Both the position numbers and the translations under genes were made by a program. Shown in pieces: positions 24,186 to 32,947 of a stretch of 33,158 bases of DNA. Location of the stretch: contig CAJTZY010000001.1 of assembly GCA_910584085.1 (NCBI GenBank), positions 1 to 33,158 of the forward strand, read 5' to 3'. Below the pieces are notes generated by a model. That model was not told the DNA's origin and searched no databases. It saw nothing but the letters and a program-made list of their open reading frames with translations. The DNA comes from an uncultured Bacilli bacterium (GTDB lineage Bacteria; Bacillota_I; Bacilli_A; RF39; UBA660). Position 1 is the first letter of the stretch; every line of letters begins with the position of its first letter.

Positions 24186-24776
24186 TATTTTTAAGGCACT
24201 TACAATACTACTTAAACTATTTGGGAAAATTAATTTAGAAAATAATTGCCATTTATTCGCACCAAGAGATTTCATTAATCTAATTTTATTTTCATTAATA
24301 CTATTAAATCCTTCATATACATTTATAATAGTTATAATTAAAGATATTAAAAGTGCCATAAATATAATAGATTTAATACCCGCACCAAACCAAATAATTA
24401 TTATAGGTCCAAGTGCTACTTTAGGTAAACTATTTAATATAGTTAAATATGGTTCTATTATTTTTTGAACCCTCTTATTCCACCATAATATTGTAGCAAT
24501 TATAGTACCAAGAGCAGTAGCAATAGAAAAACTTAAAACAGTTTCATATACAGTAACCCATATATTTTCAAAAAGATTATTGTTTTTATATAGATTAATA
24601 ATTGTATCTAACACTTTTTTAGGACTGGAAAATATAAACGTATTTATAATATTTAAATCGGCAAGTAATTGCCATACAATTAAAAGTACAATAATTATAG
24701 AAACTTGAAAGAATCCTACAATAACTTTTTCTTTTTTTCTTTTCTTTAAAAATTTAATATGTTCATAACTATACAT
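24156..24776 (-). pseudogene. ABC importer permease, 5' part, truncated by the element
   Basis: Membrane subunit of a nitrate/sulfonate/taurine/thiamine-precursor-type importer (SsuC/TauC/ThiX family). Five to six hydrophobic segments are present, with the EAA loop around MKSLGANKWQLFSKLIFPNS. The start is ATG 24774-24776, overlapping the ATPase stop by 8 bases. A longer upstream reading frame from 24863 is only overlap with the ATPase. Host codons end with ATT at 24165-24167; after that the element supplies Gly-Ser and a stop. The last membrane helix and C-terminus (at 10922-11105) are lost, so the importer should be inactive. Confidence 0.9.
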
Positions 24777-25515
24777 GAAAATCAATATCCTTCCATATGG
24801 CATCATAGTAATAAGAAAACTTCTTATCCTTTCGATTATTAATGGGTGTAGATTTATTTTCAAGTTCTATATTATAAATATTTTTTATAACAGCAGGTCT
24901 ATTTGAAAGAACAATTACCTTATCACACATACTTATAGCTTCAGCAATATCATGTGTAACCATTATCATAGTCTTTTTTTCTTTTTTTAGTATATTGTAA
25001 ATATCATCTGATATTGCAAGCCTACTTTGATAGTCAAGGGCTGAGAAAGGTTCATCAAGTAACAATAGATTTGGATTATTAGCAAGTGTTCTAATAAGCG
25101 CGACCCTTTGCCTCATTCCACCTGATAGGTTATCCGGATAACTATATATAAAATCCTTCAATCCATATGTGTTTAATAAATTTATAACTCTATTTTTTGT
25201 ATTTTCATTCAAATTTTTATTTATTTCTAGTCCAAGCAAACAATTGCTTAAAATATTTCTCCATTCAAATAAAGAATCCTGCTGTAACATATAACCTATT
25301 TTTGTATCATTCTTTAAAATAATTTCCCCATCAGATTTTTCCTCTAATCCGCAAAGTATTGATAAAATAGTAGATTTACCACATCCACTAGGGCCAACGA
25401 TTGCAACAAATTCTCCATCTTTTATATCAAAAGAAAAATTTTCAACTGCTAGAGTTTCTCCAGATTTAGTATGATAAATTTTTTTTAAATTTTTAATTTG
25501 CAAAATGTTATTCAT
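24769..25515 (-). CDS. ABC importer ATP-binding protein (SsuB/TauB/ThiZ-like)
   Basis: ATPase subunit of the interrupted importer. Walker A GPSGCGKST (about residues 41-49), Q-loop MLQQDSLFEWR, signature LSGGMRQRV, Walker B LLLLDEPFSALD and H-loop MVTHDIAEA are intact. The Q-loop context and 248-residue length are typical of the nitrate/sulfonate class. The RBS aaggaggc precedes ATG 25515. The 5' 410 bases are duplicated in decayed form at 30383-30786. Its permease is split by the element, so the gene is intact but probably without a partner. No substrate-binding protein is seen nearby. Confidence 0.9.
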   Translation of the reverse strand: MNNILQIKNLKKIYHTKSGETLAVENFSFDIKDGEFVAIVGPSGCGKSTILSILCGLEEKSDGEIILKNDTKIGYMLQQDSLFEWRNILSNCLLGLEINKNLNENTKNRVINLLNTYGLKDFIYSYPDNLSGGMRQRVALIRTLANNPNLLLLDEPFSALDYQSRLAISDDIYNILKKEKKTMIMVTHDIAEAISMCDKVIVLSNRPAVIKNIYNIELENKSTPINNRKDKKFSYYYDAIWKDIDFHV

Positions 25516-25594
25516 GTGATGCCTCCTTATAATTTATAGTATGATGTAATAACTCTTTTGTTAATGATAAAAACTCCTCTTTAGGAATTTTTTA
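25101..25594. repeat. direct repeat copy A (ATPase 5' region)
   Basis: Copy A of a direct duplication. It covers the first part of the ATPase gene and about 80 bases of upstream sequence that resembles the end of the glycosyltransferase gene with its terminator. Copy B is at 30383-30850. Confidence 0.8.
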
Positions 25595-25958
25595 TACTTT
25601 TTTTGCCTTAGTAAACTCTAAATTCTTGGTTGATAAAAATAATACACATTTACATTTAGCAAAATTAAAAAATAATATAATTTTAGAGAATAATTTCTAA
25701 CTTGTAATTAATAGTGAAATATTAATAAAAAAATAAAGTAATTTGACATATTGATTGGTTTATGCGGTATTTTAGTTTAAAATTGTATTTAGAGGTTATG
25801 GAGTTGATACTACTTTATGAATAGAAAAAAACTAGATTTTTGACTATTAAACATGCCCTGAATAACATTTTGTCTTAAAAATTAACAAAAGTATTCACAA
25901 AATTGAGATATTATGATATTATAATATTCAATTTTTAAGAGAGGGGAAAAGGTTGTTT
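25516..25958 (+). other. intergenic region before the peptidase gene
   Basis: No gene seen in 443 bases. The left part belongs to direct repeat A and holds a damaged copy of a terminator (about 25550-25585). The rest is AT-rich, with a TATAAT -10-like element at 25920-25925 that could drive the two-gene cassette. Confidence 0.5.
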
Positions 25959-26816
25959 ATGAAAAAGTTAGAACATCTTTTAAAACTAACTCAGGAAGAA
26001 TTAAAGTTTGAAATTTATAATTATTTGCAACAAAAAAAGATGAACCCAATCTATGAGGATGGTTTTGTTTATGCTGAAGGTGATATACCTATTTTATTAG
26101 TTGCACATATGGACACTGTATTTGCTGTACCACCAAAAAGACTAATTTATAACAATAAAGAGGATAAAATCTTTAATCCGGATGGTGGATTAGGTGGTGA
26201 TGATCGCTGTGGTGTCTATGCAATTATGAGACTATTAGAAGAATATAGACCTCATGTTCTATTTACTGAGGATGAAGAAATTGGTTGCATTGGAGCGAAA
26301 AAAGCTGTAGATAAACTTCCTAAACCAAAAGTTAAATACATAATTGAACTTGACCGCAGAGGTAGCAACGATTGTGTTTTTTATGAATGTGGCAATGATG
26401 ATTTTATGGATTATGTAGAGTTATTTGGCTTTGAAACTAATTATGGTACTTGTAGTGATATTTCTGTACTTGGTAGTGTTTGGGATATTGCAGCAGTTAA
26501 TTTAAGTAGTGGATATTATCATGAACATACTAAAAAAGAATATGTTGTATTTAACGAATTACTAAATAATATAAAACGTGTTGCATCTATGTTAAAAGCC
26601 CATAAAAAGGCTCCATATTTTGATTATCAAGAAATACATTATGCACCTAGGCGTTCTAATTTAATTTTTGAAGATTACACAGATGAAGACCTATTTTATT
26701 GGATTGAACAATATTATGGAAATGGAAATAGTTATTTCAGGCAAGAACTAGATTTTGGTAAGAAATTGATTTTGAAAAAAGAAGAAAAAACAGATGATAA
26801 AAAGGATGATAAATAA
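25959..26816 (+). CDS. M20/M42-like zinc peptidase
   Basis: Co-catalytic metallopeptidase. Motifs in order: VAHMDTV with the first metal-ligand His-Asp, GGDDRCG with the bridging Asp, TEDEEIGCIGA with the catalytic Glu pair, LDRRGSND, then GTCSDISV, and a C-terminal YYHEHTKKE His ligand. This is the full M20/M28/M42 set, most like peptidase T/M42 aminopeptidases. No signal peptide, so it is cytoplasmic. A TTG at 25953 is in frame, but AAAAGG with 6-nt spacing favours ATG 25959. The tail is Lys/Asp-rich. It overlaps the next gene by one base (TAATG), so the two proteins are probably made together. Confidence 0.85.
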   Translation: MKKLEHLLKLTQEELKFEIYNYLQQKKMNPIYEDGFVYAEGDIPILLVAHMDTVFAVPPKRLIYNNKEDKIFNPDGGLGGDDRCGVYAIMRLLEEYRPHVLFTEDEEIGCIGAKKAVDKLPKPKVKYIIELDRRGSNDCVFYECGNDDFMDYVELFGFETNYGTCSDISVLGSVWDIAAVNLSSGYYHEHTKKEYVVFNELLNNIKRVASMLKAHKKAPYFDYQEIHYAPRRSNLIFEDYTDEDLFYWIEQYYGNGNSYFRQELDFGKKLILKKEEKTDDKKDDK

Positions 26817-29800
26817 TGAAAATGAGCAGTGAGGAAATGATGAAAATATTTGATTTCATATTAGAAAATAGGAGTATAATTATTGGTGGTAACGGATTAT
26901 TTAGCAGGGATACCTTAATGATGATTAGAGCTATTGTTAAGGGAAAAATAACTAATAATTTTGAATTGACCCAAGAACAAAAACAGTTGCTTATAGATGC
27001 TTTTATAGAAAGTAATAATTATTTTACTGATGATACACCAGAGTTTATTCTTGAAAATGAAGCCTGTATTAATGCATCAATTGAACGAAATATAAATAGT
27101 GCTAATTTTATAAAGTTAAAAGACTTAACTCCTGAATTATCCCAAAAGATTATAAATATTGCAATAAACAAAAAATATATTTTAACATTATATAGTCCTG
27201 AATTTTTGAGAAGTAATTATGAAGTAGCATTAAATTCAATTAGACAAGATGCAAATTCTGCTAACTATGTTTCTTGGTTTGCTATTGAAAAAGATGCTAC
27301 TAAAAAAGATGTTATTGATGATTTAATACAGGAAACAATTAAAGCAGGATATGAATTATCACAAAATAGTTGTAGGTTTTTAATTACTGAACCCGATATT
27401 ATTTTAAATTCTATTAAAAAAGATATAAATACAATAAAATATTCATCAGCAGAAGCAAAAAACAACCCTAAAATTTTTAAATACCTTATGTTAAATGGAT
27501 ATAAATTTAGTGAAGTAGAATTAAAAAACGCTCCATTATCTAATTTTAAAGATAAAGATGCAATGAGATATGCAATGGAAAAACTAAGTATACTTGATAA
27601 ATGTAATTATGATTTTAGAAAAATATTAATATTTAAAGATTATTCTGATGATGATATTGATAAATATGCTGAAAGATATATTGAATTATATGCTAAAGCA
27701 ATTAATACTCCTCCAACAATCAAAGGTTTTAACGCTGTACTTCAAGTATGTGTTGAATCTGAATGGAATGAACATAGAGAAGAAAATTTAGATGATTATG
27801 CAAATATTTTTGGAAAAATTTGTACTGAATTAAAAAATAACGATAGTTATAGTGATGCGATTGACAAATTATATTTTTTAAATAAAATGAATTATGCATT
27901 AGGTAGCAAATATAATTTATTACTTCAAGCAATGGAACAATATCATACGATAATTCATAATAATCAGAAATGTAATATAGATTCTGCTCGTGACCAAATT
28001 GCCAAATTATCTGCATTATATGTATCTATTAGCAAAGAAAAATTTAAAAAAGAAAGATTGGACCAATATTATGGGGATATAAAAGACTATTTTATTCCAA
28101 GAAAAACTCATTCTATTGTTTATAAAAAAATAATAGAACATAAATATAAAAGAGCCTTTAGAATATTGTATGATGATGAAGATGGTAAACTTCGTGAATT
28201 TATAGAAAGCATTGTTAAACAATATAGTCAAAATTTAGATGAAGATACTATTAGGAATATGATAAGTAACTTTGTAACATATAATAATTCAAAAATGGAT
28301 TCTTTTATAAAAGCGCCACGTGGATGGAACAACTATAAAAGATATAAAGAAGCAAGTAAATTAATAAATAGATTAAATAGTCATTATATAAAGTACACTG
28401 ACTTAGAACTAGTTGGATATTTAGATATTATTAAATACAATATTGAAAAAGATAAATATTATTATGATGGACCTTCTTTTGAAGAAGAATCAATAACTAG
28501 ATATAATGAATATAAGAAAAAATTAGAAATATTTGATAAAATAAAACAACAAATAATATTTAAAGCAAAAAAATTAGAAATAGATAATAAAATTTCTTAT
28601 GACGAATTAATGAATATTGCAGAAGACTTACCATTTAATGATGAATATTTTGAATTTGATAAATGTAATAATAATTTTTCTCTAAATGATTTTATTAATG
28701 GATGTATTTATACAAATATTAATGATTTTATAGAACCAAGTAGTCTTATTAATGATGAGGCATATAGTATTTTGACAAATTATATAATTAATAATGGATT
28801 ATTTTGGATGTTATTAATATTAAATAACTTCACTCGTTCATTAGATGAATGTGATATTAATAAAAATGCGGTTCTTGAAACATTTGACTATATGGAGGAT
28901 GTTGCTATATTAGCAAAAAAACTTAATTATGATGTTAATAAATATGAAAATGTTTTAACATTATGTGAATTAAGTGAATGTGCAGATACTACATCAATTG
29001 CTATTCTTGGTGAAGATGTAATTTCAAAATTATGCAGATATAGGGATTATACTAATGATGATGCAGAGAAAATCGTTAAAATGGCAACAGAATTAGTTTG
29101 TTGGATGGCAAAAAGAAATAAATCTACTGTACCTTATATTAAAGGGACTTATGGTAATTACAAATATTCAATGTATGATTCACAAGATGAAACAATTCTA
29201 TTAGCCGGAATTAATACTGATGCTTGTTTTAGAATAGATGGTAATGACAATGATTTCCTACATTATTGTGCATTAGATAAAAACGGTTTTGTTATTAAAA
29301 TTACAGATACATTTGATAATTTTATTGGTAGAGGTTCTGGATTTAGAAATGGAAATTGTGTATTTATAAATCAGTTAAGAACTATATATGATCAAGGTGG
29401 AAATAATTATTATGGAAAATACGAAAACGAACAAAACGATATTATAGAAACCTTTAAGAAAGCTTGTGAGGATATTGTTTCTACTTCTCACAAAAACTCT
29501 AATGAAAAAGACAAAATAGATTATGTATTTGTAACTAAAAGTTATTCCTTAAGTAATTATGATTCTAATGTTTCTTATGATGTTGAGTCTAAAATTGGTG
29601 TTAATCCAATGGATAATGAGAGTGAAGATTGGAAAGATTTTGTTAATAATACTAATAATTTAAACGAATCTGAAAGATGTGGTTATTTCCATACTGATTA
29701 TGCAAATTATGAATTAATATGTATGGCTTCTTACAAAAAAAATAAAATATTAAAAGATAAGGATATAAAACCTAAAAATGTTGAAGCCCTTTACGATAGA

Positions 29801-30160
29801 CCAAGAAATAAAGTTATTGTTACAACTGAAATTAATTCACAAATTTTTGAGAAAATAAATAAAATCAATGGAATGAAATCTTTCTTTGAATATAGCAAAT
29901 TTGAATCAGTTGATATTCCAAAATATTCAACAGTATTTATGGGTGATAATTGGTATATAGTTTTTAAGGATGGAAATATTATTTCTTCTTTTGTACTTGA
30001 TTTCGACCATAAAGCAAAAGTTGAATTTAGTGTAACAAAAGATGCAATTGAACAACATGTTTTAAATGGTGGACAACAACTAAATATAGATCAAGTGGTA
30101 GAAAATTTACAATCACAAAATTTTAATGATGATGTCAAAGTTTTAAAATTAAACTTTTAA
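26816..30160 (+). CDS. large repeat protein of unknown function
   Basis: A 1114-residue acidic, Asn/Lys-rich protein with no signal peptide. Residues about 50-230 contain repeats of the type 'NYEVALNSIRQDANSANYVS' and 'PDIILNSIKKDINTIKYSS', similar to DUF4116 helical repeats. Residues about 270-700 are mainly helical. A different alpha/beta-like region around residues 770-870 (FRIDGNDNDFLHYCALD, then GRGSGFRNGNCVFINQLR) may be an enzymatic or binding domain; it recalls GNAT-like folds only loosely. Its ATG overlaps the peptidase stop, and a strong terminator closes the pair. The obligate linkage to a peptidase suggests a substrate or effector relationship, an inference. Confidence 0.7.
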   Translation: MKMSSEEMMKIFDFILENRSIIIGGNGLFSRDTLMMIRAIVKGKITNNFELTQEQKQLLIDAFIESNNYFTDDTPEFILENEACINASIERNINSANFIKLKDLTPELSQKIINIAINKKYILTLYSPEFLRSNYEVALNSIRQDANSANYVSWFAIEKDATKKDVIDDLIQETIKAGYELSQNSCRFLITEPDIILNSIKKDINTIKYSSAEAKNNPKIFKYLMLNGYKFSEVELKNAPLSNFKDKDAMRYAMEKLSILDKCNYDFRKILIFKDYSDDDIDKYAERYIELYAKAINTPPTIKGFNAVLQVCVESEWNEHREENLDDYANIFGKICTELKNNDSYSDAIDKLYFLNKMNYALGSKYNLLLQAMEQYHTIIHNNQKCNIDSARDQIAKLSALYVSISKEKFKKERLDQYYGDIKDYFIPRKTHSIVYKKIIEHKYKRAFRILYDDEDGKLREFIESIVKQYSQNLDEDTIRNMISNFVTYNNSKMDSFIKAPRGWNNYKRYKEASKLINRLNSHYIKYTDLELVGYLDIIKYNIEKDKYYYDGPSFEEESITRYNEYKKKLEIFDKIKQQIIFKAKKLEIDNKISYDELMNIAEDLPFNDEYFEFDKCNNNFSLNDFINGCIYTNINDFIEPSSLINDEAYSILTNYIINNGLFWMLLILNNFTRSLDECDINKNAVLETFDYMEDVAILAKKLNYDVNKYENVLTLCELSECADTTSIAILGEDVISKLCRYRDYTNDDAEKIVKMATELVCWMAKRNKSTVPYIKGTYGNYKYSMYDSQDETILLAGINTDACFRIDGNDNDFLHYCALDKNGFVIKITDTFDNFIGRGSGFRNGNCVFINQLRTIYDQGGNNYYGKYENEQNDIIETFKKACEDIVSTSHKNSNEKDKIDYVFVTKSYSLSNYDSNVSYDVESKIGVNPMDNESEDWKDFVNNTNNLNESERCGYFHTDYANYELICMASYKKNKILKDKDIKPKNVEALYDRPRNKVIVTTEINSQIFEKINKINGMKSFFEYSKFESVDIPKYSTVFMGDNWYIVFKDGNIISSFVLDFDHKAKVEFSVTKDAIEQHVLNGGQQLNIDQVVENLQSQNFNDDVKVLKLNF

Positions 30161-30167
30161 AAAAATA

Positions 30168-30200
30168 CCCTAGTAGTCGAATCATACTGCTAGGGTTTTA
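30168..30200 (+). terminator. Rho-independent terminator
   Basis: ccctagtag (30168-30176) / ctgctaggg (30187-30195) with one G.U pair, followed by TTTT. Confidence 0.85.
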
Positions 30201-30382
30201 CTTTGCTTATATTAATTAACTAATGAAAATAATCATAAATATATAGATGATTATTAATTTCTTTACTCATGCCTTTATCTTTAATATTAAAATTAATATC
30301 AAAATTTTTATTTTCTATCTTTCTATATTTTAGCTATAAGTTCCTAACTTAATTATTACTATGTGCCTATACTGAATTCATA
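30199..30382 (-). other. short gap with a minus-strand coding remnant
   Basis: On the minus strand about 30220-30330 a frame reads NFDINFNIKDKGMSKEI, then NNHLYIYDYFH and a stop. It looks like the tail of a lost gene, unidentified. Confidence 0.3.
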
Positions 30383-30786
30383 CAACCCTTTGTTTTATTC
30401 CACTGGATAGGTTATCCAGATAACTATATATAAAATTCTTTAATCCATATGTGTTTAATAAATTTATAAACCTATTTTTTGTATTTTCATTCAAATTTTT
30501 ATTCATTTATAGTACAAGTAGACAATTGCTTAAAACATTTCTCCATTCAAATAAAGAATCCAACTATAACATATAATCTATTTTTGTATCATTCTTTAAA
30601 ATAATTTCCCCATTGGATTTTTCCTTTAATTAGCAAAGTATTGATAAAATAGTAGATTTATCACATCCATTAGGGCCAACGATTGCAACAAATTCCTGAT
30701 TTTTTATATCAAAAGAAAAATTTTCAACTGCTAGAGTTTCTTATGTTTTAGTATGATAAATTTTTAATTTGCAAAATGTTATTTAT
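30383..30786 (-). pseudogene. decayed duplicate of the importer ATPase 5' part
   Basis: Minus-strand sequence closely parallels codons 1 to about 137 of the ATPase at 24769-25515. It has the start changed to ATA, several in-frame stops (for example early TAA and TGA), small deletions and a Walker A Gly changed to Asp (CDKST). Clearly dead. Confidence 0.92.
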
Positions 30787-30850
30787 GTGATGCTCCCTTT
30801 ATAATAATCTATTTTGTTAACGATAAAAGCTCTCATTTTTGGAGAGCTTT
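30383..30850. repeat. direct repeat copy B
   Basis: Second copy of the duplicated segment at 25101-25594, in the same orientation. It continues through the terminator that overlaps the glycosyltransferase 3' end. Confidence 0.8.
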
Positions 30851-30852
30851 TA
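30822..30852 (-). terminator. terminator overlapping the glycosyltransferase stop
   Basis: aaaagctctc / ggagagctttt palindrome with a 6-nt loop covering the stop codon at 30833-30835; A/T runs on both sides make it work on the minus strand. Confidence 0.7.
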
Positions 30853-31936
30853 AATTTTCTTCTATGAATTTTTTATTATCAATTAAACGTTGTGTATTTT
30901 CATTATTTGTATTTTTCTTAATTGCTTCATTAACATAATATAGTGACTTGTTTAAATCATTTTCATGGAAGTATGCAATAGACAGTAAATCGTAAATTGT
31001 ATGATCCCAACTAAATATTTCGTTTATATATGTCTTTCCATGCTCTTTAATTTCTAAAGCTTTAAGAGAATACTTTATAACTTCTTTAAAATTACTTTGT
31101 CTATATTCTAGAAGTGCACGTTCAACATATGGATCTCTTAAATATGGCGCTTCATTAATTGCTTTATCTAACCACATTCTAGCTTCATCTATCCTATCTA
31201 GTTGTTGGTAGCATCTTGCAATAAATCTCATGGATGCACATCTTTCATCTTTCCATATTGCATTTGGTAACTTAAGATGTTTTATTAGTGTATCAATAGA
31301 CTCATTCCATTTTCCATAATACATATATTCTCTTCCAAGATAGTGTACATTTCTATCATCATTAGGATTTTCATTTACTGATAATTCAAGTAGTGGTAAA
31401 TAACTTCCTCTAGACTTTGTTTTATCAGGAAAATGATTTACTGTTATATTGTTAGTTGTTTTTTTTATTTCCCTATCATTTCCAATATACTCTAATACCT
31501 CATGTACGGGATGTGTCCACTTGTAATCAAGTCTATTATGAATTTTTTCAATATAAAAGTTTACTTTTGGTGTATCATCTTCGATTAACCAATTATAATT
31601 ATATGCAAGTCTAGTTGTATCACTATCCCAAATATTTTCAAGTTCTTTTCTCCATCCAGAAACAAATACTTCATCTAAATCAGTACACACGCATATATCT
31701 ATATCTTTAGGAACTAAATCTAATGAGCGATTACGTGCAACATCAAATCTCCAAGGTTCAATTTTTTCTGTAGTTACATGAACCCCTAAATTTTTTAATA
31801 TTTTTACAGTGTTATCAGTAGAACCAGTATCTAAAACATATATTTCGTCTGCTTCTTTCATTGAGTTATACCAACGCTCAGCAAATTTTTCCTCATTTTT
31901 TGTAATTGCATAAACGCAAATTTTTAATTTTTTCAT
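30833..31936 (-). CDS. family 2 glycosyltransferase with C-terminal helical (TPR-like) repeats
   Basis: Transfers a sugar from a nucleotide-sugar donor. The GT-A domain starts ICVYAITKNEEKFAERW and has LDTGSTDNTV (donor site) and the DXD-type CTDLDE metal motif. The region from about residue 195 onward shows tetratricopeptide-like helices (YLGREYMYYGKWNESIDTL, then ARCYQQLDRIDEARMWL). This two-part structure is seen in protein glycosyltransferases. It is directly downstream of a BclA-like collagen protein gene on the same strand (7-base gap), which points to glycosylation of the Thr-rich collagen proteins. Length is 367 residues. The RBS taggagta is close to ATG 31936. Confidence 0.85.
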   Translation of the reverse strand: MKKLKICVYAITKNEEKFAERWYNSMKEADEIYVLDTGSTDNTVKILKNLGVHVTTEKIEPWRFDVARNRSLDLVPKDIDICVCTDLDEVFVSGWRKELENIWDSDTTRLAYNYNWLIEDDTPKVNFYIEKIHNRLDYKWTHPVHEVLEYIGNDREIKKTTNNITVNHFPDKTKSRGSYLPLLELSVNENPNDDRNVHYLGREYMYYGKWNESIDTLIKHLKLPNAIWKDERCASMRFIARCYQQLDRIDEARMWLDKAINEAPYLRDPYVERALLEYRQSNFKEVIKYSLKALEIKEHGKTYINEIFSWDHTIYDLLSIAYFHENDLNKSLYYVNEAIKKNTNNENTQRLIDNKKFIEENLKALQK

Positions 31937-31943
31937 ATTACTC

Positions 31944-32441
31944 CTAGTTTAGTTTTTTAACACTTAGTGTTGAGTTTACACCAGTCCCCAATGTAACACC
32001 AACAGCTAAAAGCGCCGAAATAGCCATATCGATAACTGCACCTGCAGGTAAAGTTACGATAACACTACCACTATAAATAGAACCAATACCTACAGATAAA
32101 ACTCTATTAATAACGGTATCGGGTATATTTGTACCATTACTTCTAACAGCCAATGTAACAGTAGTACCTAAAGCGGCTGATACATTACTGTAGTAATTAA
32201 TTTCGTATGTTCCAGCCTGAGTAACAGTTATACTATTAGTAGGAGTGTAAGTAGTATTTAAATTTGGCATATTACTAGGTAGAGGTATTTGTGTTTGGGT
32301 ACCAATACCTAAATTTAATGTTTGACTTGTAGTATTATATTTACCGCCATATGCCGCAAGACCTGCAGAGGGTCCAGTTGGGCCTGTAGGACCTTGTGGT
32401 ATAGTAAAGTTTAATAAATAAGAACTATTAATAATTATCAT
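31944..32441 (-). CDS. BclA-like surface protein with short collagen segment
   Basis: A 165-residue protein: N-terminal SSYLLNFTIP, a very short GPTGPTGPSAG collagen stretch, then a C1q/BclA-like beta domain of about 135 residues rich in Thr/Val/Ile (QAGTYEINYYSNVSAA). Trimeric BclA heads are found on exosporium and other surface filaments. ATG 32439-32441 directly abuts the RBS (aaagg), so one of the next ATT codons may be the real start. No signal peptide, as is usual for BclA-type proteins. It is probably co-expressed with the glycosyltransferase. Confidence 0.8.
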   Translation of the reverse strand: MIIINSSYLLNFTIPQGPTGPTGPSAGLAAYGGKYNTTSQTLNLGIGTQTQIPLPSNMPNLNTTYTPTNSITVTQAGTYEINYYSNVSAALGTTVTLAVRSNGTNIPDTVINRVLSVGIGSIYSGSVIVTLPAGAVIDMAISALLAVGVTLGTGVNSTLSVKKLN

Positions 32442-32461
32442 CCTTTCTATATAGTATATAT

Positions 32462-32905
32462 TTAGTTAGTAACTGGAGTTATAGTAACACTTGCCTGAGA
32501 GCCAGGTGCTCCAGTTGTAACAGTTCCAATTGCTAAAGTAGGTGCAGGACCTGTTTCTCCTTCTTCTCCTCGAGGTCCAGTAGGTCCAGTAGGTCCAGTG
32601 GCTCCAGTTAATCCTTGAGGTCCAGTAGGTCCAGTGGCTCCAGTTAATCCTTGAGGTCCAGTAGGTCCAGTAGCCCCAGTTAATCCTTGAGGTCCAGTAG
32701 CTCCAGTAGCTCCAGTTAATCCTTGAGGTCCAGTAGGTCCAGTAGCTCCAACTAATCCCTGAGGTCCAGTAGGTCCAGTAGCTCCAACTAATCCCTGAGG
32801 TCCAGTAGGTCCAGTAGCTCCAGCTAATCCTTGAGGTCCAGTAGGCCCAGTAGCCCCAGCAGGTATAACAAAATCTAATATATATCCAGTTGGATTTTGA
32901 TTCAT
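32462..32905 (-). CDS. collagen-like repeat protein
   Basis: Residues about 14-115 are G-X-Y triplets in 12-residue units of the type GATGPTGPQGLT, encoded by a 36-bp tandem repeat. A short non-collagen C-terminus (TVTTGAPGSQASVTITPVTN) follows. The start is ATG 32905 behind aaggagg; an upstream in-frame ATG at 32941 lacks an RBS. The N-terminus MNQNPTGYILDFVIPAG matches the style of the neighbouring protein. Likely a triple-helical surface filament; the Thr in each triplet is a possible glycosylation site. Confidence 0.88.
   Translation of the reverse strand: MNQNPTGYILDFVIPAGATGPTGPQGLAGATGPTGPQGLVGATGPTGPQGLVGATGPTGPQGLTGATGATGPQGLTGATGPTGPQGLTGATGPTGPQGLTGATGPTGPTGPRGEEGETGPAPTLAIGTVTTGAPGSQASVTITPVTN
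32570..32860 (-). repeat. 36-bp tandem repeats encoding collagen triplets
   Basis: About eight units with small changes (for example Leu-Thr versus Leu-Val, Pro versus Ala), each giving 12 residues. Similar units continue in the partial gene at 33050-33158. Such arrays expand and contract easily. Confidence 0.85.
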
Positions 32906-32947
32906 AATTTCCTCCTTAAAATTAAATAATTTATTTATCAATAATGT

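Noticed and set aside
24777..24863. 29-residue N-terminal extension of the permease
   Set aside because: It lies completely within the ATPase gene in another frame; ATG 24776 overlaps the ATPase stop and matches the usual N-terminus.
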